The notes: generated by a model from the letters alone, not told the origin. A stretch of 64,000 nt of DNA from Palleniella muris (GCF_004792655.1 NZ_SRZC01000001.1:1-64000), one strand, 5' to 3'. Positions 1-9,517 are shown, counted from the first letter of the stretch. Numbers and translations are program-made.

Positions 1-851
1 GGTATAGCTTTTTTCGCATTCCCGCAAGACTTTGACAATCTTTTTTGCAAGAAAATGTCAACTTTTGCGCTTTCGTTGACTCAAATCAACAGATATAAAG
101 ATGTGCACATTATTATATATTATATAAAGGGGATTTCTTTAGGGGAACTTGGAAAAACGTGATACAGCATGAGAAAACAGGAGAAAGCATGACAAAGCAT
201 GAAGAAATGGAGGGTAAACATGAGGAAAACATGAGGAGATGTGGGGAAGCATGAAGAAAATGCGGGACAAAAGAGGGGAAAAGGGCAAGGAGGGGGGAAG
301 ACTGTTCCTTTAGGGGAAATAAGAAAACTCAAGGATTTTTCGCACCATGAGAATTGCATGCAGATTTTTAAGGAATGGATTCAAAGGAAAAACGCAGGAA
401 TTTGCGTTTTAGTTATCATACTGACAATTAATCGGTTAAGCATCTTACAACACTTTTCCACACAGAAAAATGACTGCCATCCGTTACCTTTCATGGCATG
501 ATCAATGACGATTTTATGTGCGAAAGACTACCGCAGGAAGGGGAAAACGTTACCTTTAGGTATCTGTAACGCCAAAATTGGTAGGGCGGAGCATGACACG
601 TAGCATGGAAAAAGACGGAGTCCGCACATTATGATAAATACAGAATTAGAAAACTCAAGCATGTTTTACAAGAAAAAAATACCACTTAACATGGGAAATA
701 TGCCACCAACAGCAATAGATTCCATAAAAAACAACATATCCGCAAACAGCATCACATCCAATGCACGCCACCCATACAAAAGCTAACGTGGCATGAACGC
801 CTTTTGCATCCATGCCACGCTATATGGTGATTTCCATGAAAACCAAGGAAA
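1..851. other. Gene-free leader region with CATGA repeats
   Basis: I find no convincing gene here; the short open frames are low-complexity and have no recognisable domain. From about 165 to 260 there is a purine-rich stretch with repeated CATGA words, several spaced by 10 or 20 nt. The phrase CTTTAGGGGAA occurs near 138 and again near 307. Near 490 and 551 there are GTTACCTTT words that recall the GTAAC hairpin family found elsewhere in the window. An inverted repeat, CGTGGCATG at 787-795 and CATGCCACG at 811-819, lies just past the end of the minus-strand nicotinamidase gene. It may be a weak terminator but has no good T run. Confidence 0.6.
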
Positions 852-1517
852 TTACTCCTTCACACAAAGTTTGTTGTCCTTGACAATGCCATTGAGGACG
901 GTGCCGTCGTCAATATTGCCGATATACTTCTTCAGCACACAGATATTCTTGCCATAACCGGCTTTCACAAGATCCTTTATGGTGTTGCCCACGCAGAAAT
1001 CGCCGCAGAGCCCCGCCACCTCTATCACTTGGATGTCGTTGTCCTTGATAATCTGCTGAAGACGTGCCGCACTTGCCTTGTTTGCCATAATGGAATATTC
1101 GTCAACCTTCACGTCATCGCCCTTTGTAAGCACCGGCGCATTAGCCTGATGAGCATGGACAGCATCGATAACAGGCTGGAAGATTGCCGCACCATGTGTG
1201 TGCTCCACACAGTGGGCAGGCCACAGACCGCCGTTTGGCTTGAATGAAGAATGGTTGTATGGGTGGAAATCGGCTGTCATCACAATCTGCTTGTATGTCC
1301 CTTTCGGCTGTGCCGCGATATAATCCGCGAGAGCCTGCATGGATTCCGGAGCACCGTTCACGGCGAGAGAGCCGTTGATGAAGTCGTACTGTACGTCAAC
1401 GAGCAGGAGCATCTTGTTACCCTTCATGCACTTTGCGTCATTCTTACATGTTTTCTGCGCCATGACGTTTGACGCGCTGACAATCATTGCCATAATCAAA
1501 AATAATAATTTTTTCAT
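852..1517 (-). CDS. Exported nicotinamidase / isochorismatase-family hydrolase
   Basis: This 221-residue protein belongs to the cysteine-hydrolase (isochorismatase) superfamily and most resembles PncA nicotinamidases, which deaminate nicotinamide to nicotinate for NAD salvage. Visible features are the putative triad Asp41 (LLLVDVQYDF), Lys132 (VLTKGDD) and Cys175 (GLCGDFCVG), and the metal-site pattern Asp83-x-His85-x3-His89. The ATG at 1517 is chosen because it starts a clear signal peptide (MKKLLFLIMAMIVSASNVMAQ). A longer upstream frame would bury this peptide. A TAATTTTG -7 element lies at 1556-1563 on the complementary strand. The unusual point is predicted export, since PncA is normally cytosolic. 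Other isochorismatase-like amidases remain possible. Confidence 0.85.
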   Translation of the reverse strand: MKKLLFLIMAMIVSASNVMAQKTCKNDAKCMKGNKMLLLVDVQYDFINGSLAVNGAPESMQALADYIAAQPKGTYKQIVMTADFHPYNHSSFKPNGGLWPAHCVEHTHGAAIFQPVIDAVHAHQANAPVLTKGDDVKVDEYSIMANKASAARLQQIIKDNDIQVIEVAGLCGDFCVGNTIKDLVKAGYGKNICVLKKYIGNIDDGTVLNGIVKDNKLCVKE

Positions 1518-1622
1518 TTCTGTTTGTTTGTATACTGTTTTTGTAAAAAACGGTACAAAATTACAAATAAAAATTATAATATGGTGTTTTTTCCACAAAA
1601 AATGCTAAAATGGATATAACTT

Positions 1623-1655
1623 TTTGCCTTTTTCAACGTCTTAATAGTAATTTCG
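1623..1655 (+). promoter_or_regulatory. Bacteroidetes-type promoter for the OmpA-like gene
   Basis: TTTG at 1623-1626 and TAATTTCG at 1648-1655 are separated by 21 bp. This fits the -33/-7 promoter of the Bacteroidetes primary sigma factor with one mismatch in the -7 box. It gives a leader of roughly 35 nt before the ATG at 1694. Confidence 0.55.
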
Positions 1656-1693
1656 CATCCAAATACATTAATAACATAAAAGAAAGAAGCATT

Positions 1694-2530
1694 ATGAAAA
1701 TGAAAACAATGGCAATCGCCTTGGTTGCCGGCACACTTCTCATGGGTAGCTGTGCAAGTAAGAAGGACCTCGAGAACTGCAAGTCGGAGAATGCCAAGCT
1801 CTCAACTAACTATCAGGAAAGCAAGGAGGCTTTGGCTGCTGCCAATGCGCGCATCAGCTCTCTGCAGGACCAGCTTTCACAGTGTCAGGGTGTCAACAAG
1901 ACTTTGCAGGACAACCTCGCAAAGAGCCTTGACAACACATCTGCAAACAGTGTGAACATCGCAAAGCTCGTTGACCAGATTAATGAGTCAAACCAGTACA
2001 TACGCCACCTTGTCGAGGTGAAGTCAAAGAGCGACTCTCTGAACCTTGTCCTCACAAACAACCTTACACGCTCTTTGAGCAAGGAGGACTTGAAAGAGGT
2101 TGACGTTCAGGTGCTGAAGGGTGTTGTCTACATCTCTCTTGCTGACAACATGCTCTACAAGAGCGGTTCTTACGAAATCAACGCTCGTGCAGGCCAGACA
2201 CTGTCAAAGATTGCGAAGATTATCACTGACTACAAGGACTACGACGTGCTCATCGAGGGTAACACTGACGATGTGCCTATCACACGTGAGAACATCCGTA
2301 ACAACTGGGATCTCTCTTGTCTCCGCGCAGCAAGCGTGGTCATGGAGCTCCAGACAAAGTACGGTGTTGACCCTAAGCGTCTTACAGCCGGTGGTCGTGG
2401 CGAGTACAACCCGCTCGTAGCTAACAGCTCTGAGACAAACAAGCAACGCAACCGCCGCACACAGATTATCATCACTCCGAAACTTGACCAGTTCATGGAG
2501 CTTATCGACAAGGCTCCGGAAGACAAATAA
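1694..2530 (+). CDS. OmpA/Pal-like peptidoglycan-binding lipoprotein
   Basis: The 278-residue product should anchor the outer membrane to peptidoglycan. The ATG at 1694 begins a lipoprotein signal with the lipobox LLMGSC. Next comes an Asn/Gln/Ser-rich predicted coiled coil (about residues 25-105). The C-terminal half is an OmpA_C domain, with the run DVLIEGNTDDVPI, then NNWDLS, RAASVVMEL and GGRGEYNP, ending in NKQRNRRTQIIITP. These match the diaminopimelate-binding fold of Pal, OmpA and MotB. The gene stands alone, with its own promoter and a strong terminator 36 bp past the stop. It resembles the small coiled-coil OmpA lipoproteins common in Bacteroidetes rather than a beta-barrel OmpA. 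Confidence 0.88.
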   Translation: MKMKTMAIALVAGTLLMGSCASKKDLENCKSENAKLSTNYQESKEALAAANARISSLQDQLSQCQGVNKTLQDNLAKSLDNTSANSVNIAKLVDQINESNQYIRHLVEVKSKSDSLNLVLTNNLTRSLSKEDLKEVDVQVLKGVVYISLADNMLYKSGSYEINARAGQTLSKIAKIITDYKDYDVLIEGNTDDVPITRENIRNNWDLSCLRAASVVMELQTKYGVDPKRLTAGGRGEYNPLVANSSETNKQRNRRTQIIITPKLDQFMELIDKAPEDK

Positions 2531-2566
2531 CCGGACTTGTTGATAATCAGACATATCTGAACATAA

Positions 2567-2609
2567 AGCAACAGCAGTCAAGATAAACCTTGTCTGCTGT
2601 TGCTTTTTT
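2567..2609 (+). terminator. Rho-independent terminator of the OmpA-like gene
   Basis: AGCAACAGCAG (2567-2577) pairs perfectly with CTGCTGTTGCT (2594-2604) across a 16-nt loop, and a T run follows. Confidence 0.9.
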
Positions 2610-2673
2610 GTGTGCACACCACTTCGCCACCATAAAATCCGTAAAGGCTTGAAAAGGCTGTGACTTTGCAAAC

Positions 2674-2734
2674 GTAAAAAAAGAAAAAGGGCGAAACCGG
2701 CAGGAGGGACAATCCCTCAAAACCGGTTCCGCCC
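2674..2734 (-). terminator. Rho-independent terminator of the flavodiiron gene
   Basis: On the minus strand GGGCGGAACCGG and CCGGTTTCGCCC form a 12-bp stem with one mismatch (plus-strand arms 2689-2700 and 2723-2734). The loop holds an inner GAGGGA/TCCCTC stem, and the T-rich tail (TTTTTCTTTTTTT) lies at 2676-2688. It faces the OmpA terminator, so the two genes converge. Confidence 0.88.
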
Positions 2735-2777
2735 GTTATTTCATGCAGATGCCTGTTCAGCGTTTGTTCCGCCAGAC

Positions 2778-3941
2778 CTATTCCGCAAGAAGCGCATCGG
2801 CAAGTTCCTGCAGCTTAGGTTCGTCTTCGGCTTTCATGCGAGAAATGATTGTCACCATAGGCTCAACGATTTCAATGTCCTTCATACTGTCAAGCATACA
2901 TGCCATCACCCTGCCTGCTGTAGGTGCCCATGAGCCATTCTCGATAATGGCAACACGGCGGCTGCGGAAGCCTTTAAGCTGCAGGTGGTGCAGGAAATCG
3001 TGCATCGGAGGGAACACATTCCCGTCGTAAGAGGCAGCGGCAACCACCATCTTTCCCATGCGGAAAGCGTCTTCGACAGCCTCTGCCATGTCGTCACGGC
3101 AAAGGTCGGTCACGGCAACCTTGCCGGCACCTCTCTCACGGAGTATCTCCGCCATGCGCTCTGCAGCAGCCTTTGTGCCACCATGTATGGAGGCATAAGC
3201 CACGAGGACTCCTTCTGTCTCCACCTCATAGGCAGCCCATGTGTTGTAGAGTCCGAGGTAATAGCCAAGATTCTCACTCAGGACAGGACCGTGAAGCGGA
3301 CAGATGATGTTCACATCCAGCTTGGAGAGTTTGTCAAGCAGACGCTTTACCTGCGCACCGTACTTACCGCAAATGTTGAAATAGTAACGGCGTGCCTCGC
3401 AAGCCCAGTCTTCATCAGCAGACAATGCTCCGAATTTGCCGAATGCATCGGCAGAGAACAGCACCTTGTCGACATCGTCGTAGCTCACAATCACCTCAGG
3501 CCAGTGAATCATTGCAGCAGCATAGAATGTCAGAGTGTGCTCACCGAGGCAAAGCGTATCGCCCTCTTTTACTGCCACTGAGCGACCGTCAATGTCTATG
3601 CCCTCAAAGAACTGTGGCAGCATCTTCAATGCTTTATCCGATGCAACAACTTGCATCTCAGGATATTCTGCGACCATATCGGCAACAAGAGAGGCATGGT
3701 CTGGCTCCATGTGGTGCACCACGAGATAATCAGGAGTGCGCCCGGCGAGAGCCTCCTTCAGGTTCTTCTTCCACTCGTCTCCCTTTCTGCCGTCGCAAGT
3801 GTCCATGACGGCAACTTTCTCATCAAGAATAACGTATGAGTTGTACGACATTCCGTTAGGCACCTCGTACTGGCTTTCAAACAAATCGATATCGAGGTCA
3901 TCGACACCGATATACTTGATTTTAGATGTTATGTCTGTCAT
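2778..3941 (-). CDS. FprA-type flavodiiron protein (O2/NO reductase)
   Basis: This 387-residue A-type flavoprotein should reduce O2 to water, or NO to N2O, as a cytosolic defence in anaerobes. Residues 1-240 form the metallo-beta-lactamase-like domain with the diiron motif His77-x-Glu79-x-Asp81-His82 (VVHHMEPDHAS). Further ligand segments are FSADAFG and CPLHGP. From about residue 245 there is a flavodoxin domain (VLVAYASIHGGTKAAAERM, then AAASYDGNVFP) for FMN. No rubredoxin or flavin-reductase extension is present, so electrons must come from a separate partner. The length is typical. The gene is monocistronic and followed by its own terminator. Confidence 0.93.
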   Translation of the reverse strand: MTDITSKIKYIGVDDLDIDLFESQYEVPNGMSYNSYVILDEKVAVMDTCDGRKGDEWKKNLKEALAGRTPDYLVVHHMEPDHASLVADMVAEYPEMQVVASDKALKMLPQFFEGIDIDGRSVAVKEGDTLCLGEHTLTFYAAAMIHWPEVIVSYDDVDKVLFSADAFGKFGALSADEDWACEARRYYFNICGKYGAQVKRLLDKLSKLDVNIICPLHGPVLSENLGYYLGLYNTWAAYEVETEGVLVAYASIHGGTKAAAERMAEILRERGAGKVAVTDLCRDDMAEAVEDAFRMGKMVVAAASYDGNVFPPMHDFLHHLQLKGFRSRRVAIIENGSWAPTAGRVMACMLDSMKDIEIVEPMVTIISRMKAEDEPKLQELADALLAE

Positions 3942-4033
3942 TGTTTAGTTTTGTTTTATGTTTGTTTCTTTAATCTTTCGTGTTAAGTCTTATTGCCAAA
4001 GCCTTTTACCACCTCCTTTCACATACCATCGCC

Positions 4034-4606
4034 TTACCAGAGCAACAGCAAGCCGGCGAAAGCCGCCATAAGCATCATCTTTATCGGATTGACCTTCACC
4101 CAGAAAGTGCCGATGAACGAGGCTATGAAAATCGCTATAGAGACATAGAAATACCACGGATTATCCGGTGTTGAGAAATTATCAGCACTAAGCAGCATCA
4201 GTGTGGCAGCTGCAAGCAATCCCACAACCGCAGGACGCAGTCCCATGAAGACATACTGTATCGTAATGGAATCCTTGTATTTCATGAACATCCTGGAGAT
4301 AAGAATCATAAGGACGAAGGACGGAAGCACCAATGCAAAAGTAGCCACAACACTGCCAAGCACCGCCATAGCATCACCAAGCCCGGCGTTATGAGCGGCT
4401 GTGTAGCCGCAATATGTAGCGGAATTTATGCCTATCGGTCCCGGAGTCATCTGTGAGACGGCAACGATATTGGTGAACTCCGCAGAACTCATCCAATGAT
4501 GATGTATCACCACTTCCCTCTGGATAAGAGACAACATACCGTACCCTCCGCCAAAACCAAAGAGTCCGATTTGGAAGAATGTTATGAATAATGTAAGATA
4601 TATCAC
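4034..4606 (-). CDS. chrA: Chromate transporter family protein, second half-size subunit
   Basis: The 190-residue membrane protein is one ChrA (CHR) domain. It carries the family segments FGFGGGYGMLSLI near the N terminus and SQMTPGPIGINSATYCGY about 55-70 residues in, followed by four or five hydrophobic helices. CHR proteins act either as fused double-domain exporters or as pairs of short subunits; this gene and the one upstream form such a pair. The frame opens with GTG at 4606, and I see no in-frame ATG before the helix-forming sequence begins. The spacing from the upstream partner is 58 bp. Chromate efflux is the family label; the natural substrate in an anaerobe is unknown. Confidence 0.85.
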   Translation of the reverse strand: MIYLTLFITFFQIGLFGFGGGYGMLSLIQREVVIHHHWMSSAEFTNIVAVSQMTPGPIGINSATYCGYTAAHNAGLGDAMAVLGSVVATFALVLPSFVLMILISRMFMKYKDSITIQYVFMGLRPAVVGLLAAATLMLLSADNFSTPDNPWYFYVSIAIFIASFIGTFWVKVNPIKMMLMAAFAGLLLLW

Positions 4607-4664
4607 AGTAATATTGTTTTTGCCATCCTGCCATGCAACACTGTCAGGCAGAATGTCCTATGTC

Positions 4665-5255
4665 TCATTTCCCGTCTTGGTATCCGTTATCATCTTCTGA
4701 AAGCATGCCGTAGACATATCCACCCACGCCGGCTGCAATGATTATATATACCGGGTTCACTCCCAACAACCATATCAGCAAGGCAGAAGCTGCCGGAATC
4801 CAGCAATTGGCAAGCGTCAGTCCTGCTGATTTTGCAAGACTGAACGTAGGTGCAGCGATAAGGGCAACCACTGCCGGGCGTATGCCGTTGAAGCATGCAG
4901 CCACCCATTCTACATTGCGAAACTGATGGAAATAGGCGGCGATGGCAAGGATTATCAGGAACGAAGGCAAGGCGGCACCCAAGGCGGCATATAGCGCCCC
5001 GTTGGTCTTATGCAGCTTATAGCCGATAAATGTAGAGATATTAATGGCGAAAACTCCCGGGCAAGACTGCGCCAAGGCTATCAAGTCCAAGAATTCCTCA
5101 CGGTCTATCCAACGGTTCCTGTCCACCACATATTTCTCTATCACAGGTATCATGGTATATCCTCCGCCAAACGTAAAAAGCCCGATGCGGAAGAATATCT
5201 TGAAAAGTCTGTGTGGCGAACTGCCATCTTCTTTGTGATTATAACCTTCTGCCAT
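4665..5255 (-). CDS. chrA: Chromate transporter family protein, first half-size subunit
   Basis: The 196-residue CHR-domain membrane protein has FRIGLFTFGGGYTMIPVI near the N terminus and ALAQSCPGVFAINISTFIGYK in the usual signature position. The hydrophobic C-terminal half contains VAACFNGIRPAVVALI, which aligns by eye with YVFMGLRPAVVGLL in the downstream partner. The two half-size proteins probably assemble as an antiparallel heterodimer, as described for short-chain CHR pairs. The start (ATG 5255) follows an unremarkable 150-bp spacer after purL. Metal specificity cannot be read from the sequence. Confidence 0.85.
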   Translation of the reverse strand: MAEGYNHKEDGSSPHRLFKIFFRIGLFTFGGGYTMIPVIEKYVVDRNRWIDREEFLDLIALAQSCPGVFAINISTFIGYKLHKTNGALYAALGAALPSFLIILAIAAYFHQFRNVEWVAACFNGIRPAVVALIAAPTFSLAKSAGLTLANCWIPAASALLIWLLGVNPVYIIIAAGVGGYVYGMLSEDDNGYQDGK

Positions 5256-5411
5256 ATCGTATGTTAATACAATCTTACGCTACCATCGTATCATAAGGCA
5301 GATTCCGGAGAGCACATCTCCAAATGTTCACGCCATAACGGCGCGCATTTCCCGAATCCGGTTCATGCGTTCAGACATGCCTCCGGAACCTGCCGGCACA
5401 TTAAACAGTGT

Positions 5412-8400
5412 TTAGGAGTTTTTCTCAATCCACTTGCGTGCATTGACAAATGCCTCATGCCAAGGAGTCACCTTGTCCGTAAGGCGACGGTCCTCAGGAT
5501 AGTATCCGCACTGCCAAGGGAACTGCGTACGCTCAGGATGCGGCATAATGGCAAGATGACGTCCGTCCTTGCTTGCAAGAGCAGCCACATTATAGTCTGA
5601 GCCATTAGGATTTCCAGGATATTCTGAGCGGTTGTACTTCGCCACGACATTGTACTCCTGCTCAGCGAGAGGTAAGCTGAACTTGCCTTCTCCGTGGGCT
5701 ACCCAGCAGCCGATCTTCTCTCCTGAGAGTGAGCCAAACATAACTGAGTCGTTCTGAGGTATGGTGAGAGTGACAAATGCAGACTCGAACTTGTGAGAAT
5801 CGTTGTGCAGCATCTGTGCATAGTCACGTGCATCGGTTGACGCTGTGGTATTGTTCAGCAGCCCGAGTTCCACCATCAGCTGGCAGCCGTTACATACACC
5901 GAGGGACAGAGTGTCCTTGCGTGCATAGAACTTGTCCAGTGCTTCTTTCGCCTTTGCATTGAAGAGGAACGCTCCTGCCCAACCCTTAGCAGAACCAAGG
6001 ACATCGGAATTGGAGAATCCGCCACAGAATGCGATGAGGTTAACCTCCTCAAGCGTCTCACGACCTGTGATGAGGTCGGTCATCGTAACATCCTTAACAT
6101 CGAAGCCTGCCATGTAGAATGAGTATGCCATCTCACGCTCGGAGTTGGTTCCCTTCTCACGGATGATGGCTGCAACCGGGCGCTTTCCTTCCGGACGAGG
6201 AGTGACAGTGAGAGATTCACCGCTTACAGACCACTCGACAGGAATGTTCTTGTAGTTCACGAAACGTTCGGCAGCCTTACCGTTAAAGCTCTGGCGACGG
6301 TCAAGGAGATATGATGTGCTGTACCATACATCGCGGAGTTCATCGATGTTGAACTCGAAAGTCATCTCGCGCTCGGCTATCTTTCCGTTAGGCACCTGAG
6401 CATTGCTCATGGTCTTTGTGATAGTAATCTTGCGGTCGCTGCCCCATACCGGTGCACCGATTTTAGCATAGCCGACACCGGCATCCTCAAGGATTTTCTT
6501 CACACAGTTTGCGTCTGACTCCTTGACCTGGATGACAACACCGGGATTCTCGGCAAAGAAGACCTTAACGATGTCCTGCTCCTGAATCTTGTCAAGGTTA
6601 AGATTGAGACCGCCCTTTGTGTTTGCGAAGCACATCTCAAGCAATGTTGTGATGAGACCACCGGCAGAGATGTCGTGACCGGCAAGCACAAGTCCTTCTT
6701 TCACAAGCTCTTGCACAGCGAGGAAAGCGTCACGGAAATACTCCGGATTCTTCACCGTAGGCACGTCAGAACCAACCTTTCCCTGTGACTGCGCAAAGGC
6801 AGAACCGCCAAGTTGGAGACTGTCGAAAGAGAAATCTATGTAGTAAAGGCGTGATGCTTCTGTCTCCTTGATTACCGGAGAGACAACTTTTCTCACATCG
6901 CTCACCTCACCTCCGGCAGAAACAATCACCGTTCCCGGAGCGATAACCTTCTTTCCGTCAGGATATTTCTGTGTCATTGACAAAGAGTCCTTGCCTGTCG
7001 GCACGTTAATCTGCAAGTCACAACAGAAATCTGAGAGAGCTTTCACTGCCTTATAGAGGCGTGCATCCTCACCTTCCTGTGAACGGCAAGGCCACATCCA
7101 GTTGGCAGAAAGTGAAATGCTGTCTGTTCCTTCTGCCATAGGTGCCCACACAAGGTTGGTCAAAGCCTCAGCAACGGAGAGTACAGAGCCTGCCTCCGGA
7201 TTGGCAAGTGCAGCCTGTGGAGCATGACCTATTGATGTTGCTATACCTTTATCGCCCTGATAGTCAAGGGCAACAGCACCACAGTCGGAGAGTGGAAGCT
7301 GCAATTCGCCCTGGCACTGCTGACGTGCGACACGGCCTGTGACGGAGCGGTCAACCTTGTTTGTCAACCAATCCTTACATGCAACAGCCTCAAGCTGGAG
7401 TACATTCTTGACATAGTCTGTGAGAGTATCACTCAGTGTTGACTGTGCAGAGATGCCAGTTTGGTCGTAAGTCACGACATCATACTTGCGCTCCACTGTC
7501 TTGTCAACCATGAATGTCTTAGGCGAGCTGCCGAACATCTGGTCGACAGAGAGATCGAACGGACGCACGCCGTCAGCCTGCTCAAAGGCAAAACGATGGT
7601 CACCGGTAGTCTCACCGACAGTGTACATCGGTGCACGCTCGCGGTCGGCAATCTTCTGCACATGCTCAATGGCAGCCTCATCAATGAGAAGTCCCATACG
7701 TTCCTGTGACTCATTGGCGATGATTTCCTTTGCTGAGAGAGTCTTGTCGCCCACAGGGAGCTTGTCCATGTGAATCAGACCGCCACACTCCTCAACAAGT
7801 TCCGACAGACAGTTGACATGACCTGCCGAACCATGGTCGTGTATAGACACAATAGGATTGTTCTCTTCCTCACCAAGAGCACGGATAACATTGTACGCAC
7901 GCTTCTGCATCTCAGGATTTGCACGCTGCACGGCATTAAGCTCGATACCGCTTGAATAGCGTCCAGTCTCAACGGAAGACACAGAACCGCCGCCAAGACC
8001 GATGCGGTAGTTCTCGCCACCCATGACAACAACCTTGTTGCCTGCCTGTGGCTCGCCCTTCAGACAGTCGCGCTCAACGCCATAGCCTACACCGCCGGCA
8101 AGCATGATGACCTTGTCATAAGCGTACTGTTCCTCATTCTCCTGATGCTCGAAAGTAAGCACAGAACCACAGATAAGCGGCTGTCCGAACTTGTTTCCGA
8201 AGTCGGAAGCACCGTTGGATGCCTTGATAAGAATCTGCTCCGGTGTCTGGTAGAGCCATTCTCTGACAGGCATAATCTTCTCCCAAGCCTGGCTTGTGCC
8301 CTCTTTGCGTGGGTAAGAAGTCATGTAAACAGCTGTTCCTGCGATTGGCCATGAGCCTACACCGCCACCCATACGGTCACGGATTTCACCGCCTGTACCT

Positions 8401-9188
8401 GTCGCAGCACCGTTGAAAGGCTCCACTGTGGTAGGAAAGTTGTGAGTCTCCGCCTTCAAAGAGATGACAGATTTCACCTTCTTAACCTTGTAAAGGTCAG
8501 GCTGAGAGTGGTCGGCAGGAGCAAACTGCTCAATCTCAGGGCCTGCACTGAACGCCACATTGTCCTTGTATGCCGAGAGAATCTTGTTAGGGTTCTCCTT
8601 TGTAGTCTTCTTAATCATCTGGAACAGTGAAGATTCCTTCTCCTCCCCATCAATGATGAATGTGCCTCCGAAGATTTTGTGGCGGCAGTGCTCAGAGTTA
8701 ATCTGTGCGAAACCGAATATCTCAGAGTCTGTGAGAGGGCGTCCGAGTTCCTCCTCAACCTTATGGAGATACTCGATTTCCTCCTTTGACAGTGCGAGAC
8801 CTTCCTGCTCGTTGTATTCCTCAAGGTTCTCAACGTGCTTGATTGGTTCCGGCTTGATGTCAACGGTGAAGATGTTCTGGTCAAGTCCTTCATACATACG
8901 CTGCAGCATAGGGTCATGCTCAGCGTCAGCACTATCAACAACCCAATACTCCTCTATACGCGAAATGCCCTTGAGTCCCATGTTCTGTGTTATCTCAACG
9001 GCATTCGTACTCCAAGGAGTAATCATCTCACGGCGAGGACCTACATAGAAGCCCTTCAATTCCGCGTCACCAAGAAGTGTCGCGTTGCTGTAAAGCCAGC
9101 AAAGTTCTTTAACTTCATCCGCGGCAGGCTGATGGTCAATCTGCGTTGCGATGATGCTCTGTGATGGTGTCTTGAAAAAGAGAATCAT
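5412..9188 (-). CDS. purL: Phosphoribosylformylglycinamidine synthase (large, single-chain type)
   Basis: The 1258-residue enzyme makes FGAM from FGAR, glutamine and ATP in step 4 of purine synthesis. It is the long proteobacterial-type PurL: an N-terminal PurS-like region, a linker, two AIRS-like ATP-binding halves and a C-terminal class I glutaminase. Visible markers are SEHCRHKIFGG in the linker, SLKAETHNFPTTVEPFNGAATGTGGEIRD in the first half, and the glutaminase nucleophile near residue 1099 (LGVCNGCQLM). His and Glu follow in MPHPERTQFPWQ. A TAACTTTG -7 box lies at 9229-9236 on the minus strand. No other purine genes are nearby. Confidence 0.97.
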   Translation of the reverse strand: MILFFKTPSQSIIATQIDHQPAADEVKELCWLYSNATLLGDAELKGFYVGPRREMITPWSTNAVEITQNMGLKGISRIEEYWVVDSADAEHDPMLQRMYEGLDQNIFTVDIKPEPIKHVENLEEYNEQEGLALSKEEIEYLHKVEEELGRPLTDSEIFGFAQINSEHCRHKIFGGTFIIDGEEKESSLFQMIKKTTKENPNKILSAYKDNVAFSAGPEIEQFAPADHSQPDLYKVKKVKSVISLKAETHNFPTTVEPFNGAATGTGGEIRDRMGGGVGSWPIAGTAVYMTSYPRKEGTSQAWEKIMPVREWLYQTPEQILIKASNGASDFGNKFGQPLICGSVLTFEHQENEEQYAYDKVIMLAGGVGYGVERDCLKGEPQAGNKVVVMGGENYRIGLGGGSVSSVETGRYSSGIELNAVQRANPEMQKRAYNVIRALGEEENNPIVSIHDHGSAGHVNCLSELVEECGGLIHMDKLPVGDKTLSAKEIIANESQERMGLLIDEAAIEHVQKIADRERAPMYTVGETTGDHRFAFEQADGVRPFDLSVDQMFGSSPKTFMVDKTVERKYDVVTYDQTGISAQSTLSDTLTDYVKNVLQLEAVACKDWLTNKVDRSVTGRVARQQCQGELQLPLSDCGAVALDYQGDKGIATSIGHAPQAALANPEAGSVLSVAEALTNLVWAPMAEGTDSISLSANWMWPCRSQEGEDARLYKAVKALSDFCCDLQINVPTGKDSLSMTQKYPDGKKVIAPGTVIVSAGGEVSDVRKVVSPVIKETEASRLYYIDFSFDSLQLGGSAFAQSQGKVGSDVPTVKNPEYFRDAFLAVQELVKEGLVLAGHDISAGGLITTLLEMCFANTKGGLNLNLDKIQEQDIVKVFFAENPGVVIQVKESDANCVKKILEDAGVGYAKIGAPVWGSDRKITITKTMSNAQVPNGKIAEREMTFEFNIDELRDVWYSTSYLLDRRQSFNGKAAERFVNYKNIPVEWSVSGESLTVTPRPEGKRPVAAIIREKGTNSEREMAYSFYMAGFDVKDVTMTDLITGRETLEEVNLIAFCGGFSNSDVLGSAKGWAGAFLFNAKAKEALDKFYARKDTLSLGVCNGCQLMVELGLLNNTTASTDARDYAQMLHNDSHKFESAFVTLTIPQNDSVMFGSLSGEKIGCWVAHGEGKFSLPLAEQEYNVVAKYNRSEYPGNPNGSDYNVAALASKDGRHLAIMPHPERTQFPWQCGYYPEDRRLTDKVTPWHEAFVNARKWIEKNS

Positions 9189-9363
9189 TGTTCCTATAAT
9201 GTTATTTTGTTAATATCCGTACTTTCCGCAAAGTTACAACATTTCCTTAAATAATGTGTAACAGAAGGTTATAATATAAGTTTTTTTAATAGAGACATAA
9301 TGCCTGGCTTCAACTAAGACCGCTGCAAAAGTGCTATATTTCACAAGCGATTCCAAATTTCAT

Positions 9364-9373
9364 GGGGGGGGGG
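9364..9373 (+). repeat. Homopolymeric G10 tract
   Basis: Ten consecutive G residues lie about 175 bp upstream of the purL start codon and outside any gene. Tracts of this length are prone to slipped-strand length change, but no promoter element overlaps this one. Confidence 0.8.
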
Positions 9374-9476
9374 TACACATGGGGTACACTGCTATTTCCT
9401 ATTCCTTTCCTTGCCTTTTTGCCCAGAAAGGAAAGAGGTATACAATCAAAAAGTTGCATTTCCATCTTGAATGTAC

Positions 9477-9508
9477 AGCGGCACACCTTCACCTGAAGGC
9501 ATGCCGCT
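9477..9508 (+). repeat. Hairpin repeat, copy 1, flanking the toxin-antitoxin module
   Basis: AGCGGCA...CCTTC and GAAGG...TGCCGCT form a hairpin, followed by GCTTTTC on the plus strand. A nearly identical copy in the same orientation lies at 10159-10190, on the far side of the toxin-antitoxin genes. Confidence 0.8.
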
Positions 9509-9517
9509 GCTTTTCAT

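Larger units (their letters stand above)
9189..9517. other. Spacer with a 10-G tract and a dispersed repeat
   Basis: Apart from the purL -7 box and the first of two direct hairpin repeats, this spacer holds no gene. A 22-nt sequence at 9338-9359 (core TTTCACAAGCGATTCCAAAT) recurs exactly at 45594-45615. In both places it is followed by a G run, GTA, and then ATGGGG or ATGGGGG. Here the G run is ten long (9364-9373); in the other copy it is four. Confidence 0.6.

Noticed and set aside
120-359. Minus-strand 79-codon Phe/Pro/Cys-rich frame
   Set aside because: It is read through the CATGA repeats and has a low-complexity sequence without family resemblance.
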